Shown: positions 53,709 through 64,000 of the stretch, piece by piece
How the letters are laid out: each line of letters starts with the position of its first letter
Position numbering within the stretch: the stretch's first letter is position 1
Assembly (NCBI GenBank): GCA_030295235.1
Contig: AP026136.1
Span: 372,001 to 436,000, forward strand
Reading direction: 5' to 3'
From: Fistulifera solaris
Taxonomy: Eukaryota > Bacillariophyta > Bacillariophyceae > Naviculales > Stauroneidaceae
Length of the DNA: 64,000 nucleotides
Program-made: the position numbers and the translations under genes
Notes under the pieces: model-generated
What the model was told of the DNA's origin: nothing
The model's database searches: none
Seen by the model: the letters and a program-made list of their open reading frames with translations, nothing else

Positions 53709-55875
53709 TCAGGCTTGAGGGGCAGACTGGCAAGCAGAAAGCATACTGGTGACTTCATGAAGCGCCGACAGAGAAGGAGTGTAGAGAATTTTATTGGCTT
53801 GTGCTAAAATCTGGGCGGCATCGCCGATAACCCCTCGCGCATGGAGGGGATTGCACATTCATGATACAAGCTTCCAACCATTAGAAGCGAACAAACAAGC
53901 TGCTCAATGTTAGATATCTGGTCGTTACGATCAAAAGCATCGTCTTGAACGTTGTCAGATAGCGCTAGACGAAGTGTTTCCACGCTTCTTTGAGCTGCAT
54001 TCATTGCTGCCTCTATATCGCCAAGCAAATGGTGCAATTCTGCAATCGTTCGAAGGGTGATACCAATGCTCTTTTGTCTAACGGGGCCATCATAATCGGG
54101 GGAATGCTTCTGAATAGTTTGAACTTCATGCATGATTTCTAACGAGGCGTTCATATTCCCTTTCTCCTTCTGAGACATGGAAAGCTTCTCCAAGGTTGTG
54201 ACGACGTGTCTGTCATTCAGCTGACCACTGGATCCTTTCCTTCGGACACGAAGTGCCTCGCTGAAGCACACAGATGCTTCATCCAACTGCTGTCGCTCCA
54301 TGCGAAGTACTCCAATGTTGTACAACAAACATGCGATGTCTGGGTGATCCGCTCCTAGCAGAGCACGGCGTAATTCGAGAGACATCTCGAAGGCGAAAAT
54401 TGCCTCTTCGTAGGCAGCAAGCTTATCTTGAATCAAACCAAGGTTGTACCAGACTGTGCTGTACAAATTAGAGGAAGACGAAGAAGCTTTTGCTCGGCCG
54501 CAAGCAGTTATTTTTATCTTCTTCGCCATCTTTGAACACGTAGAAAGCCTGCCAATATCGCCATACTCAGATCTCAGTGACCGATGATAATAGGCGATGG
54601 CATCATCGTATTGTCCCATTTCTTGATAGATGCGGCCAATGTTGTTACACGTAACGCTCGTGGAGATATTCTCGGCCCCATCGGCCAAATCAATTTCCAG
54701 TCGGAGCTCTTCTTTGAAAAGAGTAAGGAATTATGGTAGTCCTTCTGGTGAAAAAGCACCGTGCCGATATAATTTAGAGTCGAAGCAGCTTCTGGACTCT
54801 TCGGCCCGAACTCCTGGCGTTTCTCTTGCAACGAATTAAGACCACGCGCCAGCTCGACCGAGCCTTTATCTTCTTTCTCGTCGTTTTGAATCAGCATGAG
54901 ATATATTAAGCCCGGAACAGGGTCAAGGTCGTCATAGCCCGCTTTGGATCTGGCGCTGCAAATGTGTAAATACTTAAAAATGTGGTTGAGAGCGCTTGTG
55001 TTATATTGTCTGGCATACTCAGCCATTGCAAGGTTGTAATGTGTAGCAGCAACATCGGGATGATCCCAGTTCAGCAAGTTTGACCTTATTCGAAGAATTT
55101 CATTCAAGTTGTCAAATAGCAACTGATTTATGCTCCCTGATGTCCACGATACTCTACATATATTCGAAAGAACGTCCGCTAGTTCTAGATCATATGCCGT
55201 GGATAAAGCGCACAGGCTCCTGGCGAATAGAAGCGCTGATTGAAAACTGGACCGGGCCATTTCGCCCTCGCCCTCCCAGTAGCTAATGAAGCCAATATTG
55301 TTTTCTGCGCGCATGCCCAGCTCCATCAACACTTCGGTATGGAGACCGATGGGTGATGCAAGCATTCCATGAACCCAAGACCGAACCAAACTATAAGCCC
55401 TTTTTGCATCAGAGTACCTGCATAGTTTCTGGTAAATGGAAGCTTTATTGAAAAGAATTGACGCCTCGACCAGGGGATAACTGAAACAGTGCGAAGTGGG
55501 CAAAACAAACTTTTTCAGTACTATTGGCCCGTTGTCGCATTCGTCTTCAAGGTACAAGTCCGCATCAATATCATCCAAGCGATTTGAAGCAGGTTTTTTC
55601 AATTGGAAATCCAATGAATTGTAATGGCCATAGCTTCGTTGAAGACGTTTCAGAGCAATACGCCGAACCTCTTCAGTAGGAAATTTTGTCACAGAGTAGG
55701 CGGCGTCTAGTAAGTCTAGAGCCTCACCATTCAAATTGCTTTCAAAGTAAACGGCAGATAATTGTTGAAGTGCTTCGATAAGTATTACAACGGACGAAAC
55801 ATCATAGTATGTCGGATCGTTTGCTTTACCGATAGCCGCATAAATCGCGTTGCGTTGCCTCATTGAGCTCGCCAT
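53709..55875 (-). CDS. Large TPR-repeat protein (kinesin-light-chain-like repeats)
   Basis: About 722 aa after repair. The whole protein consists of TPR-like helices; clear units are STLNYIGTVLFHQKDYHNSL, TCNNIGRIYQEMGQYDDAI, WYNLGLIQDKLAAYEEAI and LLYNIGVLRMERQQLDEAS, with ~42-residue spacing as in kinesin light chains and bacterial TPR_12 proteins. Such repeats bind partner proteins; no enzymatic domain is seen. No targeting signal. Two breaks: one T missing at 54717-54720 (restores LLFFKEELRLEIDLADG) and one G missing at 53831-53834, which extends the end past 53804 through VIGDAAQILAQANKILY to TGA 53709. Confidence 0.8.
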
Positions 55876-57607
55876 TGTTGATGTGTTTTTGTTAAACTTT
55901 CGCCGTATTTATTAGTAACGATGCAGAAGCATCGTGCAGGAAAAAAAATCGATGAGGTTTAGCGTTGATGTCGATTGTTGATCCGTGGCGGAGATCTGTT
56001 GTGGGCCACGGCAGCAAATAATGAGAAACAATTTCGAAACAGGTGGCCGCCGTGGCAGCTGACCAGGTGGCAGAAGCGGAAGGCGAAAAACGACAACGAC
56101 GAATGAAAAACGAATCGATATGTCTCCGTAGCTTATTTTGTACTTTGTGGTTCGTACTTTGTACTAAAGTACGTAGCCACGCTGCCGGATGCCGGATAGC
56201 ACATAAACTTACCTTTTACTCTTTTACTTTCTATCCGATATCCGCCAACCGCTTAGCGGTAGCAGAGTAGCAGTCATCCACTCACCTTCGGTATACAGTA
56301 CTGAAAGGCTTAAAGAATAAAGAACCAAGAACCAACAACAAGAAGACCAGTAGAAAGTAGAAAGGTGTTCCCTTGTTCCATATTCCTTATTCTTAACCAG
56401 TACGCTTGTCGCTTGTTGTTTCACTTTTGCAAGTAGTTGAATGTTCAAGGTTCAAGCTGACTACCACTGCACAGAATCACTTTACGACATCCTTCTGACG
56501 TCAGTGGACATGTGGCATTCCCTATTTTCTCCACTTTTTACTTTAGAGTCTCCCTTAGATCATCATCTTGCATCTTGCTGACGTCTGACAGGTTCGTGTT
56601 CTGTGCCACTGACAATGCACAAGGACAATGACACCTTGCCATGTGCCACGTTTACGAAAATGAGAAATGAGCTTCGAGCTACGGTGGTACCGTACCGTAC
56701 CGTGCAGTAGTCTAGTCTATTGGCTCTTGGCCCTAAACTCGAGAATGAGGAGTAAAATTGCTAAGATAAGGTTGAAAGACAATGTCAAATGACTATATTT
56801 TGCATTGCTCTTTACTCCATCATTATATTTCGCATTCGCACTTGACCCTCACACCTCACATTATTATCAATCCTTGACGAGTCCTTACCATCTTTACAAA
56901 TGTACAAATGTGGAATACGTGACAAGTAAACGTAACATTCAAAAGCTTTCTAAAATTTCAAGACGTTAGAAGTTCTCGTCTTGACAATCAATGTGGACAT
57001 CAGGAGTCATCGTTACTCGTATGATAGGTTTCTCAAGCGTCTTGCCTTCATGTATAAAGCTAAGCCACTCATGGATGCGAGAAACATTCGTCCTCAATCA
57101 TCAAAAGTTTCATGGCGCAGCGTTTTAGCGGGTTTTCGCATTGCTTTTGCGTTTTAGGGTGTAATCGTCAAACACGATCGATCTCCATGCTTTATGATTT
57201 ACTCATGATTGGGCATCTGTAAGATACGTCATTCCTTATAGGTTGTGTTCGCTTCTTTTGTTTGAATAAAATGGAGTACGTATTTTGTTAGGCCCATCAA
57301 GACAATATCCGGATAAGGCTAGCTAGGGAGGCTAGGGATTTATTGTTTTAGTCCTGTCTTGCCGTGGAACTTACACGTGTACTACAATTATTAGGTCACG
57401 GAACTTCGTGTTCGAATGTGCGCTTGTTAGTGGAATGATGGTGAGACTTTGCCTGTGTTTTGCCAGTCATTCGTCATACGTAGTACGGTAGTCCGTGACT
57501 CGTAAATTCATCGAGCCAATTGCGCAAACCGTGATCGATTCCACTCTTGTCCATAAACTCAGCATCATTCATTTCGAACGCAAATTGCAATCAATGCGTT
57601 GACTCTC
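55876..57607. other. Long gene-poor interval (1.7 kb)
   Basis: No open frame with recognisable content. Several short tandem pieces: TTGTACTTTG/CGTACTTTGTAC near 56138-56170, GCCGGATGCCGGAT near 56182, CGTACCGTACCGT near 56690, and ACAAATGTACAAATGT near 56896. No long terminal repeat pair or transposon gene seen. Confidence 0.4.
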
Positions 57608-58982
57608 ATGAAAATGAAACAAAATAAACCGGTTTCTTTGACAATTTTGGTGGTTAGTGGCGCTTTATCATTTCTCTCTGGGCCACACATTTATGCATTC
57701 CAACTGTCTCCTCGACTCTCGTGGACGTCGTCGGTGCGTCAAGAAAGGAAACTGTTTTCTTCCATTGGTGGAGACGGTAAACCACCCGAAAGTAGAGATG
57801 ATAATCCTTGGAGCGATTTTCTCGATCCGAACAAGGAGGAATCCGAGAATTTGAAGAAGGCCCGTGAATTTCTCAGCGAAAACAGTCTACCGATTTCCTA
57901 TGAAAAGATGGAGGACGATTCTAATAGCAGCAAGGATGGTAGTAGCAGCGACGTGCAGCCACCGCAACCAACAGACGACGAGGAGCTATCGGGAGGGCTT
58001 TCGCTTTTGCGCGGTCAAGGGGAACTCCTTCCGGGGACTCCGTCGCAAAAACAATTAGAAAATAACCCGTACATGGCTGTGGTAACAAACTTGTCTCCGT
58101 CGGAGCTTATATCCAAATTCACCTCCACAACTCCTCCTCGAGTTCAAAATGCGGTCAAGTCTACAATTTTAGGGCTCATTGGAGGTCTTCCGAAAATGGC
58201 ATTTGATACGACGACCATCACGTCAGGTCAGCGTCTCGCTTCACTCATGTTCCAGTTGCAGGTAGGTACCCTTTTATATTTTTATGTCAATTCGAATGAA
58301 TTCTACCCATTGCTCATCGCTTTTGTAGATGACTGGCTACATGTTTAAGAACGCGGAGTACAAACTGAGTTTATCGCAGGCTATTGATGATGGCGATAAG
58401 GGTAAGTTTCTTCTGAACGGAATCGAAAACGATAATGAAGAAGCAAGTCCTCTACAAGGCAAAGTTCGTGGAAAGTTGCGCGTGAAATACGTTAGGAAGG
58501 AGAATTTAGAAGCTAGTGTGGTAGACGATAGCACGGGAGGGATAGAAGTTGACGCCGAGGCCTACATGTCCGAGTTGCGATCGGAAGTGGAAAGGCTTCG
58601 AGATGAGCTGACGATCGCTCGAAAAACAAAAGAGGAGACGATTCGGAAAGATTTGCTTTTATACATTCGGACGCTTCCGGAGAAAGAGCTTCGATCGCTA
58701 ACAAGTACCATGAGTGAAGATGTTCTCATTGCGATGAAGGGGTTGGTGAATGCTGTTTTGTCCGGAATAGGCGATGGTCAAATAGGCCCGACGACAATCA
58801 CTGAACAGTCCGGTGAAGCCATGGCGCAGCTTTGTTTGTGGCAGCTGGCGATTGGTTACAACCTTCGTTCCCTAGAAGTTAGAGAAGAAATGAAAAAGTC
58901 TTTGGCTGGGCTTCCAGCTAAGAAGGTCAATGATCTGGAAGAAGAAGGTGGCATTATCGATGAACCTGGATCGCTGCAGTAA
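57608..58982 (+). CDS. DUF760 plastid protein
   Basis: 435 aa; exons 57608-58261 and 58329-58982, intron 67 nt, join MFQLQ-MTGYMFKNAEY. Signal peptide LVVSGALSFLSGPHIYAF with YAF cleavage site. DUF760 is a land-plant and algal plastid family; its pattern appears twice: LSPSELISKFTSTTPPRVQ ... LASLMFQLQMTGYMFKNAEY, and LLLYIRTLPEKELRSLTSTM ... AMAQLCLWQLAIGYNLRSLE. A coiled-coil (MSELRSEVERLRDELTIARK) lies between. In plants, DUF760 proteins have been tied to chloroplast stress responses; function here is unknown. Confidence 0.85.
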
Positions 58983-59503
58983 ATCAGGCTTTATTGTTGC
59001 ACAACTAATTTTCTTGTGTTATTCAATTGCGCATTAGGATATCAAGCCGTCACGACAGTGACGTCACATTGTTTAGTTGAATGCCGGTAGGTCATCAAAT
59101 CAGTGTGGTCCTTTTGGTAGGTGGTGTGAGCTAGTGGTTGCGAATGGATTTCATCGCAACGCAGCGCGGCATGCAGTTGCTGCAATTGTTGGCGTTTTAC
59201 CTGATCTGTGATTAATAGCTTTTGAATTGTAAGTCTCTTTTGTTCTGTCGCTGTTATGCGCCTCATGGGTCCCTCTAGCTTGTTAGGAGGAAAACGGAAT
59301 CCAGGATCACGAAAATCATGTGATTGACCTGTGTATTGCTCCTCTCCTCCGTGGTATCCCCTTTTCATGATTCTGCGCTGCAGATGAACACAATAAAACT
59401 GTTATACTTACGCACAGTACTACTTTGGACTTGTTGGACTTGGGATAAACGACTTAGATATTGCTCTTACACATTCATCTTCCGCGCTCCAGATTGCGTT
59501 ATT
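58983..59503. other. Intergenic / weak minus-strand frame
   Basis: Contains the 108-codon frame listed next and the promoter of mitochondrial ACP. Nothing else seen. Confidence 0.35.
59042..59368 (-). CDS. Small hypothetical protein, weakly supported
   Basis: 108 codons from ATG 59368, divergent from the ACP gene. Polar and basic, with DFRDPGFRFPPNKLEGPMRR and TEQKRLTIQKLLITDQVKRQ, which read like real protein. No family recognised. Supported only by the open frame and composition. Confidence 0.4.
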   Translation of the reverse strand: MKRGYHGGEEQYTGQSHDFRDPGFRFPPNKLEGPMRRITATEQKRLTIQKLLITDQVKRQQLQQLHAALRCDEIHSQPLAHTTYQKDHTDLMTYRHSTKQCDVTVVTA

Positions 59504-59951
59504 ATGTTTTCTTCAGTCCGCCTTGCTGCATCACGCCTAGCTGTTCGCGCATCAACAAAGACAGCTTTGTCGGGTCTTCGCGCACAGCCTCAAGTAACCG
59601 TTTATGCAATTCGACACTTTTCGGCTCCTCCGGTGAGTTTAAGAGCACTCAATTTGGCTTTGACTGATGCGTATCCTAACACTGGGTATTTCAAAGGCTT
59701 TTCTTGATGCTAAAGAAGTAACTGACCGCATTATCACGGTTGTGAAGAACTTTGATCAAGTTGATCCTTCCAAAGTCACCCCAGATGTTTCTTTTGCAAA
59801 AGATTTAGGTCTTGACAGTCTCGATATTGTTGAGGTCGTTATGGCAATTGAGGATGAATTCGCAATTGAAATTCCTGATCAAGAAGCGGATAAAATCACC
59901 ACTATTGCCCAGGCCATTGATTACATTTCTTCGCATCCCATGGCCAAGTAA
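59504..59951 (+). CDS. ACP: Mitochondrial acyl carrier protein
   Basis: 127 aa; exons 59504-59632 and 59697-59951, intron 64 nt with a CTAAC branch-like site. Exon 1 is an Arg/Ser/Ala-rich mitochondrial presequence ([18 protein letters not shown]) ending IRHFSAPP; exon 2 begins the mature ACP. The phosphopantetheine Ser is in [17 protein letters not shown]. Mitochondrial ACP carries octanoyl chains for lipoate and supports complex I and iron-sulfur assembly. Presequence and domain are split exactly by the intron. Confidence 0.95.
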
Positions 59952-60054
59952 ATGATCATCCTCGTAGATAAGCAACGTGGCGAGCCGCGAGACTATCACA
60001 TGTAAAAGATCAAAAGTACTTTCTAATTTACGTCTTTACGTCTTTCATTGCTGT

Positions 60055-61518
60055 CTAGGACCACGTGCTGGATCGTCTTGACGGCCCGGCAGAGTACAGT
60101 AAGTTGTCGGCCAACTTGAACATTGTGAATACACCGCCCACCGTAGCCATCAGCCGAATCAGGAGATGCGTCAAGGGCACTTTATTCTTTCTAATCTGTA
60201 CCTCGAAAGGATAGATTTCGTAAATGAAGAAAACACCCGGCAACACTGCATTGCGGACGTCATGGTTGCTTGTTTTGGCCTTGTGAGCATGCCCCGCCTG
60301 AACTGCAACAGTTCGTTTCCCATCTTCGTCCGTCTCGTCTTCATCTTCGTAATCGTCCTCCGCAATATATTCTTTCATTAGCGGTCGAAAACGCTCAGTG
60401 AAGAAATAGCCGTTAGTCGCTATTCTCACTCCTGAGTCTGTGATGTAAGATGTAGGAACGACTTTTATGAAATATTGGAAAAGTCCAGTAGTACCATGTT
60501 GGCGGGTGACGATCTTGCTAACACCATTCAATGTTTTTTGCGGTTCCTCTCCAAAACCGACTTTTGTACCGCTAGCACCAAAACTCAGGTCATGGATGAT
60601 ATGGGATGCATTGAAATTGGGCGTATCTTCGGGGTTAAAGGTATGGATATGCTTGCCGTCTCTTTCGATGCCTTCTCCCATAGCAATGTGAAAGTTACCC
60701 GCAACGCGATTGACTTCCAGATATCCTGACAGATTACATCCCTCGCCTCGTTTCATCCTTTTCGGCTCTTTCTTATCTCGGCCCTCACGCATACACTGCT
60801 CCGACGTATATTGCACAATATCAGTTCTCCATTTCTTGGCAATGTAGGCATCCAGCAATTCGTCGCATGTGTTGCAGCATTGATTTTCATCATCATTGGC
60901 CCCGTAGCATGGACCGCAATAGTTTTCGGGAAGCTTCTCTTTCAAAAGTCTCAGCTTCTCTTCTTGTCGCTGCTGGTTAGCGTTGGCTTCGGCCTTGAGT
61001 ACGTCACTACCTATGGGTCTTCCCGATCGAGATAGTCTCTTTTTGACCAACGTATCGAAAATATCCAACTGCGAGTCACCCGCAACATCCATGACATCCA
61101 CATGAAGGTCTTCGCAAGCGAGATTGGGGAAAGTTATGTTCATATTCACTCTCATTTTCCGTCCCAAGCTTGTGTCAATCGCTATTTGCTCGAGCGTTTG
61201 AGCATTTTGGTGCATCCAGCTGATTGTTTCTGCCAAAGACAGGATAGCTATAAAGACGTAGGCAATTAGAGAAAAATATCCGCCGCCATCGGTCTTTACT
61301 CTGTATTCTTGATCAACTTTGGGGAACATAAAATCAAGTCGTTTGACGACGTTCGCCTTTGTGGATCGGTCACCCTCTCCAAACGTCATTCTTTTCTTTG
61401 GTGACGAAACCGAGGGTTCATTTGTATTCAAATTTCGTCGTCGCAGATCCATTCCCGAAGTATCCGCCCCTGCATATCCTCCGTACTGCGAAGTTGCGTA
61501 ACTAGTAGCACTCGACAT
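60055..61518 (-). CDS. ERV46: ERGIC3/ERV46-type COPII vesicle protein
   Basis: 487 aa, intact. Two transmembrane helices, near residues 82-100 (SLIAYVFIAILSLAETISW) and near the end (LLIRLMATVGGVFTMFKLADNLLY), bracket a large lumenal domain. Family marks: LDFMFPKVDQEYRV, ITFPNLACEDLHVDVMDVAG, CGPCYGANDDENQCCNTC (cysteine cluster), GCNLSGYLEVNRVAGNFHIA and SHIIHDLSFG. ERV46 cycles between ER and Golgi as a cargo receptor with ERV41. A DEDETDEDGK insert lies in the lumenal part. Confidence 0.93.
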   Translation of the reverse strand: MSSATSYATSQYGGYAGADTSGMDLRRRNLNTNEPSVSSPKKRMTFGEGDRSTKANVVKRLDFMFPKVDQEYRVKTDGGGYFSLIAYVFIAILSLAETISWMHQNAQTLEQIAIDTSLGRKMRVNMNITFPNLACEDLHVDVMDVAGDSQLDIFDTLVKKRLSRSGRPIGSDVLKAEANANQQRQEEKLRLLKEKLPENYCGPCYGANDDENQCCNTCDELLDAYIAKKWRTDIVQYTSEQCMREGRDKKEPKRMKRGEGCNLSGYLEVNRVAGNFHIAMGEGIERDGKHIHTFNPEDTPNFNASHIIHDLSFGASGTKVGFGEEPQKTLNGVSKIVTRQHGTTGLFQYFIKVVPTSYITDSGVRIATNGYFFTERFRPLMKEYIAEDDYEDEDETDEDGKRTVAVQAGHAHKAKTSNHDVRNAVLPGVFFIYEIYPFEVQIRKNKVPLTHLLIRLMATVGGVFTMFKLADNLLYSAGPSRRSSTWS

Positions 61519-62186
61519 AACCGTTTTTCTTTAAGCGCTGAACGTTTTTGTGACGATAAATCCACGATCTTGCGTCGCCCCACCTGATCGCTGCGAGATA
61601 AAATATCTCTCTTATCTATGCCTTTTCAATGAGACTGTTCAGATCAAAAATTTGATAATGAAGGTCATCAACTAGCTCAATAAGCTCTCGCAATACGACC
61701 ACCAAAAACAGGCGAGTTCGCGGCCTTATTTTTCGAGAAAGGTCCAACGACCGATTTTCATGCTTAGAGATAAGGATCATCATTTCTTCATTCGTGAAGC
61801 CTCGTGACTCATTACTCGTGACCTATCTGGTGCGTAGGTAGAGTTGCCTACAGTATACATAATCAATCACAGTACTCCTTGGATGGTCATTCATTATTTA
61901 AAAAAAGAAATGCCGAATGTCACGATTTTGATTCTACTTACAATATGCATTTATTCAAGTATATATGATATACCACGCCGGGCAAACCGATTGATAGGTT
62001 AGCAGCGTACGTGAGGCAAGAATGCATAAGCACCTTCACAAAATTTCTACAAATTATTACAAGACCTCATAAACAAAGGGTATCACACATTAATTGTCTT
62101 TCTTGTCATCTTCCTCGTAGCTTACAAATAACGGTACACTGTCTTCCAATTGAAACGCTTTCCGACTCGAGTTTCGCACCACAACA
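61519..62186. other. Divergent intergenic region
   Basis: 668 bp between ERV46 (minus) and the RS-rich gene (plus). No open frame or repeat worth reporting. Confidence 0.35.
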
Positions 62187-62723
62187 ATGTTCCGCCCTCA
62201 CAAGACACACGTGAGGCGAAGGATGGAAGACGTCGAATACTGGCGCAAACGCGCGGGTTGGTTTGATGATGATACCTCGATGCAGAGCTACAACAACGGT
62301 GTATACGATGCCTATTATCAAGCGGACGACGATGGATCGCACAAAAATAGGAACGCCCACAATGCAAAGAAGGCCGCAAAAGCTGCGAGAGCCGAGAAGA
62401 TGAAGAAGGCTGTCAAAGTATTGACCGTATTGATTTCGGTCGTTCTCATACTTTTCATGTTCAGGCTGATTTGTCGGCGAATGGCAGATGCTACAAAAGA
62501 CAAAAAGAAAAAAACTGATAGCAAATCTACGGATGGCAGTAAGCCACGAAGCAGAAGTCGTTCGCGCTCGAGGAAAGGAGAATATGATCTATTGCAAGAC
62601 GACAAAAGTGAGTCGCGAGGTAAGCGGAGCAGAAGCAAGAGTCGAACAAAAACTAGAAGCCGTAGTAGAACACGGACGCGTTCGACCTCTCGGTCTCGTA
62701 AAGAGAAACCTATCGTAGTATGA
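62187..62723 (+). CDS. RS-rich single-pass membrane protein
   Basis: 178 aa, intact. A polar N-terminus (VEYWRKRAGWFDDDTSMQSY) and an Ala/Lys-rich helix precede one hydrophobic segment, VLTVLISVVLILFMFRL. The last 70 residues are alternating Arg/Ser and Arg/Thr pairs (SRSRSRSRKGEY; RSRTRTRSTSRSRK), as in SR splicing factors, but attached here to a membrane anchor. This suggests a phosphorylation-controlled tail at the nuclear envelope or another membrane; no family recognised. Confidence 0.7.
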   Translation: MFRPHKTHVRRRMEDVEYWRKRAGWFDDDTSMQSYNNGVYDAYYQADDDGSHKNRNAHNAKKAAKAARAEKMKKAVKVLTVLISVVLILFMFRLICRRMADATKDKKKKTDSKSTDGSKPRSRSRSRSRKGEYDLLQDDKSESRGKRSRSKSRTKTRSRSRTRTRSTSRSRKEKPIVV

Positions 62724-62928
62724 TCAAACGAAAACCAAGCGAATCCCCTCAACAATCATCAGATCCATGCAACGACTCAATTTCAACTCTATTCACATTC
62801 ATTATAAATGATTACTTAGGCCTGTGTTGCTATTGAGCTATCGCTAAGCTGTGAATCTTTCGAGGGTTACAGCAAGACGAAAACTAGTAAGGAAATATTC
62901 GTATTACACTTAAATGTTCGATTATGGT

Positions 62929-64000
62929 TTACGCTTTAACTTGGTGATAAGCCCAATTGAGCCAAGGCATTAAGGCTTCCACATCTGCTTGCTCAACGGT
63001 AGAACCACACCAGATACGAATAGAAGGTGGCGCGTCACGGTAACCTCCGATGTCCAACGCCACTCCCTCTTTCTCGAGAAGTGAAACAAACGCTTTGATT
63101 TGTTCAGCGGTGAGATCGAGAGTACAGCACACCGAAGTAGACGAGCGGATAGCGGGGTCCTTTGCGAGGAAATCAATCCAATCGTTTTCCGCGACAAACT
63201 TTTCAATCACGGCAAGATTGTTCAAACTGAGCTTCTTCAATCCAGGCACGCCACCGATGGAGTCAGCCCACTGCAGGGCGTCGATGTAATCTTCAACAGC
63301 CAACATACTAGGGGTGTTGATAGTAGAGCCTTTGAAAATGGAGGTGTCAACCTTTCCTTTCTTCGTCATACGGAAAATCTTGGGAAGAGGACGGTTTTCG
63401 GGAACATATGTTTCCAAACGTTCGACGGCGCGCGGGCTGAGAATGAGCACACCATGGCCACCTTCTCCACCAAGGACCTTTTGCCAAGAATACGTAGTGA
63501 CATCGAGTTTCTCCCAAGGCATATCCATCGCAAAGCAAGCTGACGTTGCGTCACAGAGGGTCAAACCCGTACGGTCGTCAGAGATAAAGTCACATCCGTC
63601 AGGAACTCGAACGCCCGAAGTTGTTCCGTTGAAAGTAAAGCAAATATCATGGTCGGGGTTTGTCTTAGAAAGATCAGGGAGCTCACCATAGTCAGCCGAG
63701 AACTCGTTGACTTCTACCAAGTCTTTCAGCTTCAAATGAGAGACGGCATCCCCGTACCATCCCTTGCCAAAAGATTCCCAGTAGCAAATATCCACATTTC
63801 GAGCTCCTAGCATGTTCCACATTGCCATTTCGTAAGCGCCAGTGTCAGAGGCAGGTACGATTCCGAGCAGGTAGTCATCAGGGAGACCCAAGATGCGCTT
63901 TGACTCGTCAATAGCCAGTGCGAGACGCTCTTTCCCGATTTTTGAGCGATGACTTCGACCCAGGATTCGTTTATCGAGAGCATCGACGTTGTAACCGGGT
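62929..64000 (-). CDS. serC: Phosphoserine aminotransferase (5' end outside window)
   Basis: About 357 codons are present; the frame runs off the right edge ([20 protein letters not shown] upstream). PLP enzyme of the phosphorylated serine pathway. Seen: [68 protein letters not shown] (Schiff-base Lys in SWQK) and [15 protein letters not shown]. The sequence follows the group found in alpha-proteobacteria and archaea, in which WQKxLGGE is typical, not the E. coli form. Localisation cannot be judged without the start. Confidence 0.93.
   Translation of the reverse strand, partial: PGYNVDALDKRILGRSHRSKIGKERLALAIDESKRILGLPDDYLLGIVPASDTGAYEMAMWNMLGARNVDICYWESFGKGWYGDAVSHLKLKDLVEVNEFSADYGELPDLSKTNPDHDICFTFNGTTSGVRVPDGCDFISDDRTGLTLCDATSACFAMDMPWEKLDVTTYSWQKVLGGEGGHGVLILSPRAVERLETYVPENRPLPKIFRMTKKGKVDTSIFKGSTINTPSMLAVEDYIDALQWADSIGGVPGLKKLSLNNLAVIEKFVAENDWIDFLAKDPAIRSSTSVCCTLDLTAEQIKAFVSLLEKEGVALDIGGYRDAPPSIRIWCGSTVEQADVEALMPWLNWAYHQVKA

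Noticed and set aside
55876-57607. Possible LTR-retrotransposon remnant in the gene-poor interval
   Set aside because: No paired LTRs, primer-binding site or polymerase fragments seen; only short local repeats.
1-64000. Programmed ribosomal frameshifting as the cause of the many breaks
   Set aside because: Both +1 and -1 shifts occur in unrelated families without a common slippery motif; sequence error is simpler.

Overview
The window is nuclear DNA of a photosynthetic stramenopile, almost certainly a pennate diatom close to Phaeodactylum tricornutum. The evidence is: compact genes on both strands; short spliceosomal introns (about 64-270 nt, GT-AG); many N-termini that read as a signal peptide followed by an A-F cleavage motif (ASAF type), the mark of plastid import through four membranes; and stramenopile gene content such as plastid SBPase, PTOX and nuclear rpl17. 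The species name is inference. I see no virus, CRISPR array, rRNA or convincing tRNA.

Layout. 1-13 kb: HRQ1-type helicase (partial), ankyrin/TKL kinase, plastid terminal oxidase, gamma-SNAP-like protein, AGFG-type ArfGAP, a DUF4602 nucleolar-type protein and a PhyH-type dioxygenase. 13-21 kb: HTTM membrane protein, an unknown membrane protein, a methyltransferase-like protein, an Rpr2-like zinc protein and a plastid-type ABC1/ADCK kinase. 21-26 kb: tandem thylakoid-lumen DUF1499 genes, a decayed petC (Rieske) copy and a YeeE/TsuA-type transporter. 26-38.7 kb: Kelch-BTB, RFC4, a divergent pair of plastid genes (rpl17 and a small protein), PlsC, and two Mpv17 genes around a LamG-type membrane protein. 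39-47 kb: a carbon-metabolism block with class I aldolase, a serine-acetyltransferase-like protein, two divergent plastid FBPases and plastid SBPase. 47-64 kb: plastid EngA/Der GTPase, a BAF-like protein, 26S proteasome RPT5, a large TPR protein, DUF760, mitochondrial ACP, ERGIC3/ERV46, an RS-rich membrane protein and SerC (partial).

Functional links. At least fifteen products look plastid-directed. Aldolase, FBPase and SBPase are successive enzymes of the regenerative part of the Calvin cycle or gluconeogenesis. No operons are expected; several gene pairs are divergent and may share promoters (FBPase/FBPase, rpl17/small protein, Der/BAF-like).

Sequence quality. Eighteen otherwise well-conserved genes carry about 26 single-base frameshifts, mostly in runs of A/T or G/C, with flanking frames that rejoin perfectly to conserved family sequence. 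The simplest reading is uncorrected long-read consensus error, not mass pseudogenisation. I therefore annotate these as single genes and give each break position. Exceptions treated as probably real biology are the petC relic and the changed active site of the serine-acetyltransferase-like protein. No clearly new multi-gene system was found; the most original points are a matching 52-nt signal-peptide exon in two adjacent plastid genes, a BAF-like protein whose first exon is only ATG, and a 43-bp inverted repeat between metabolic genes.
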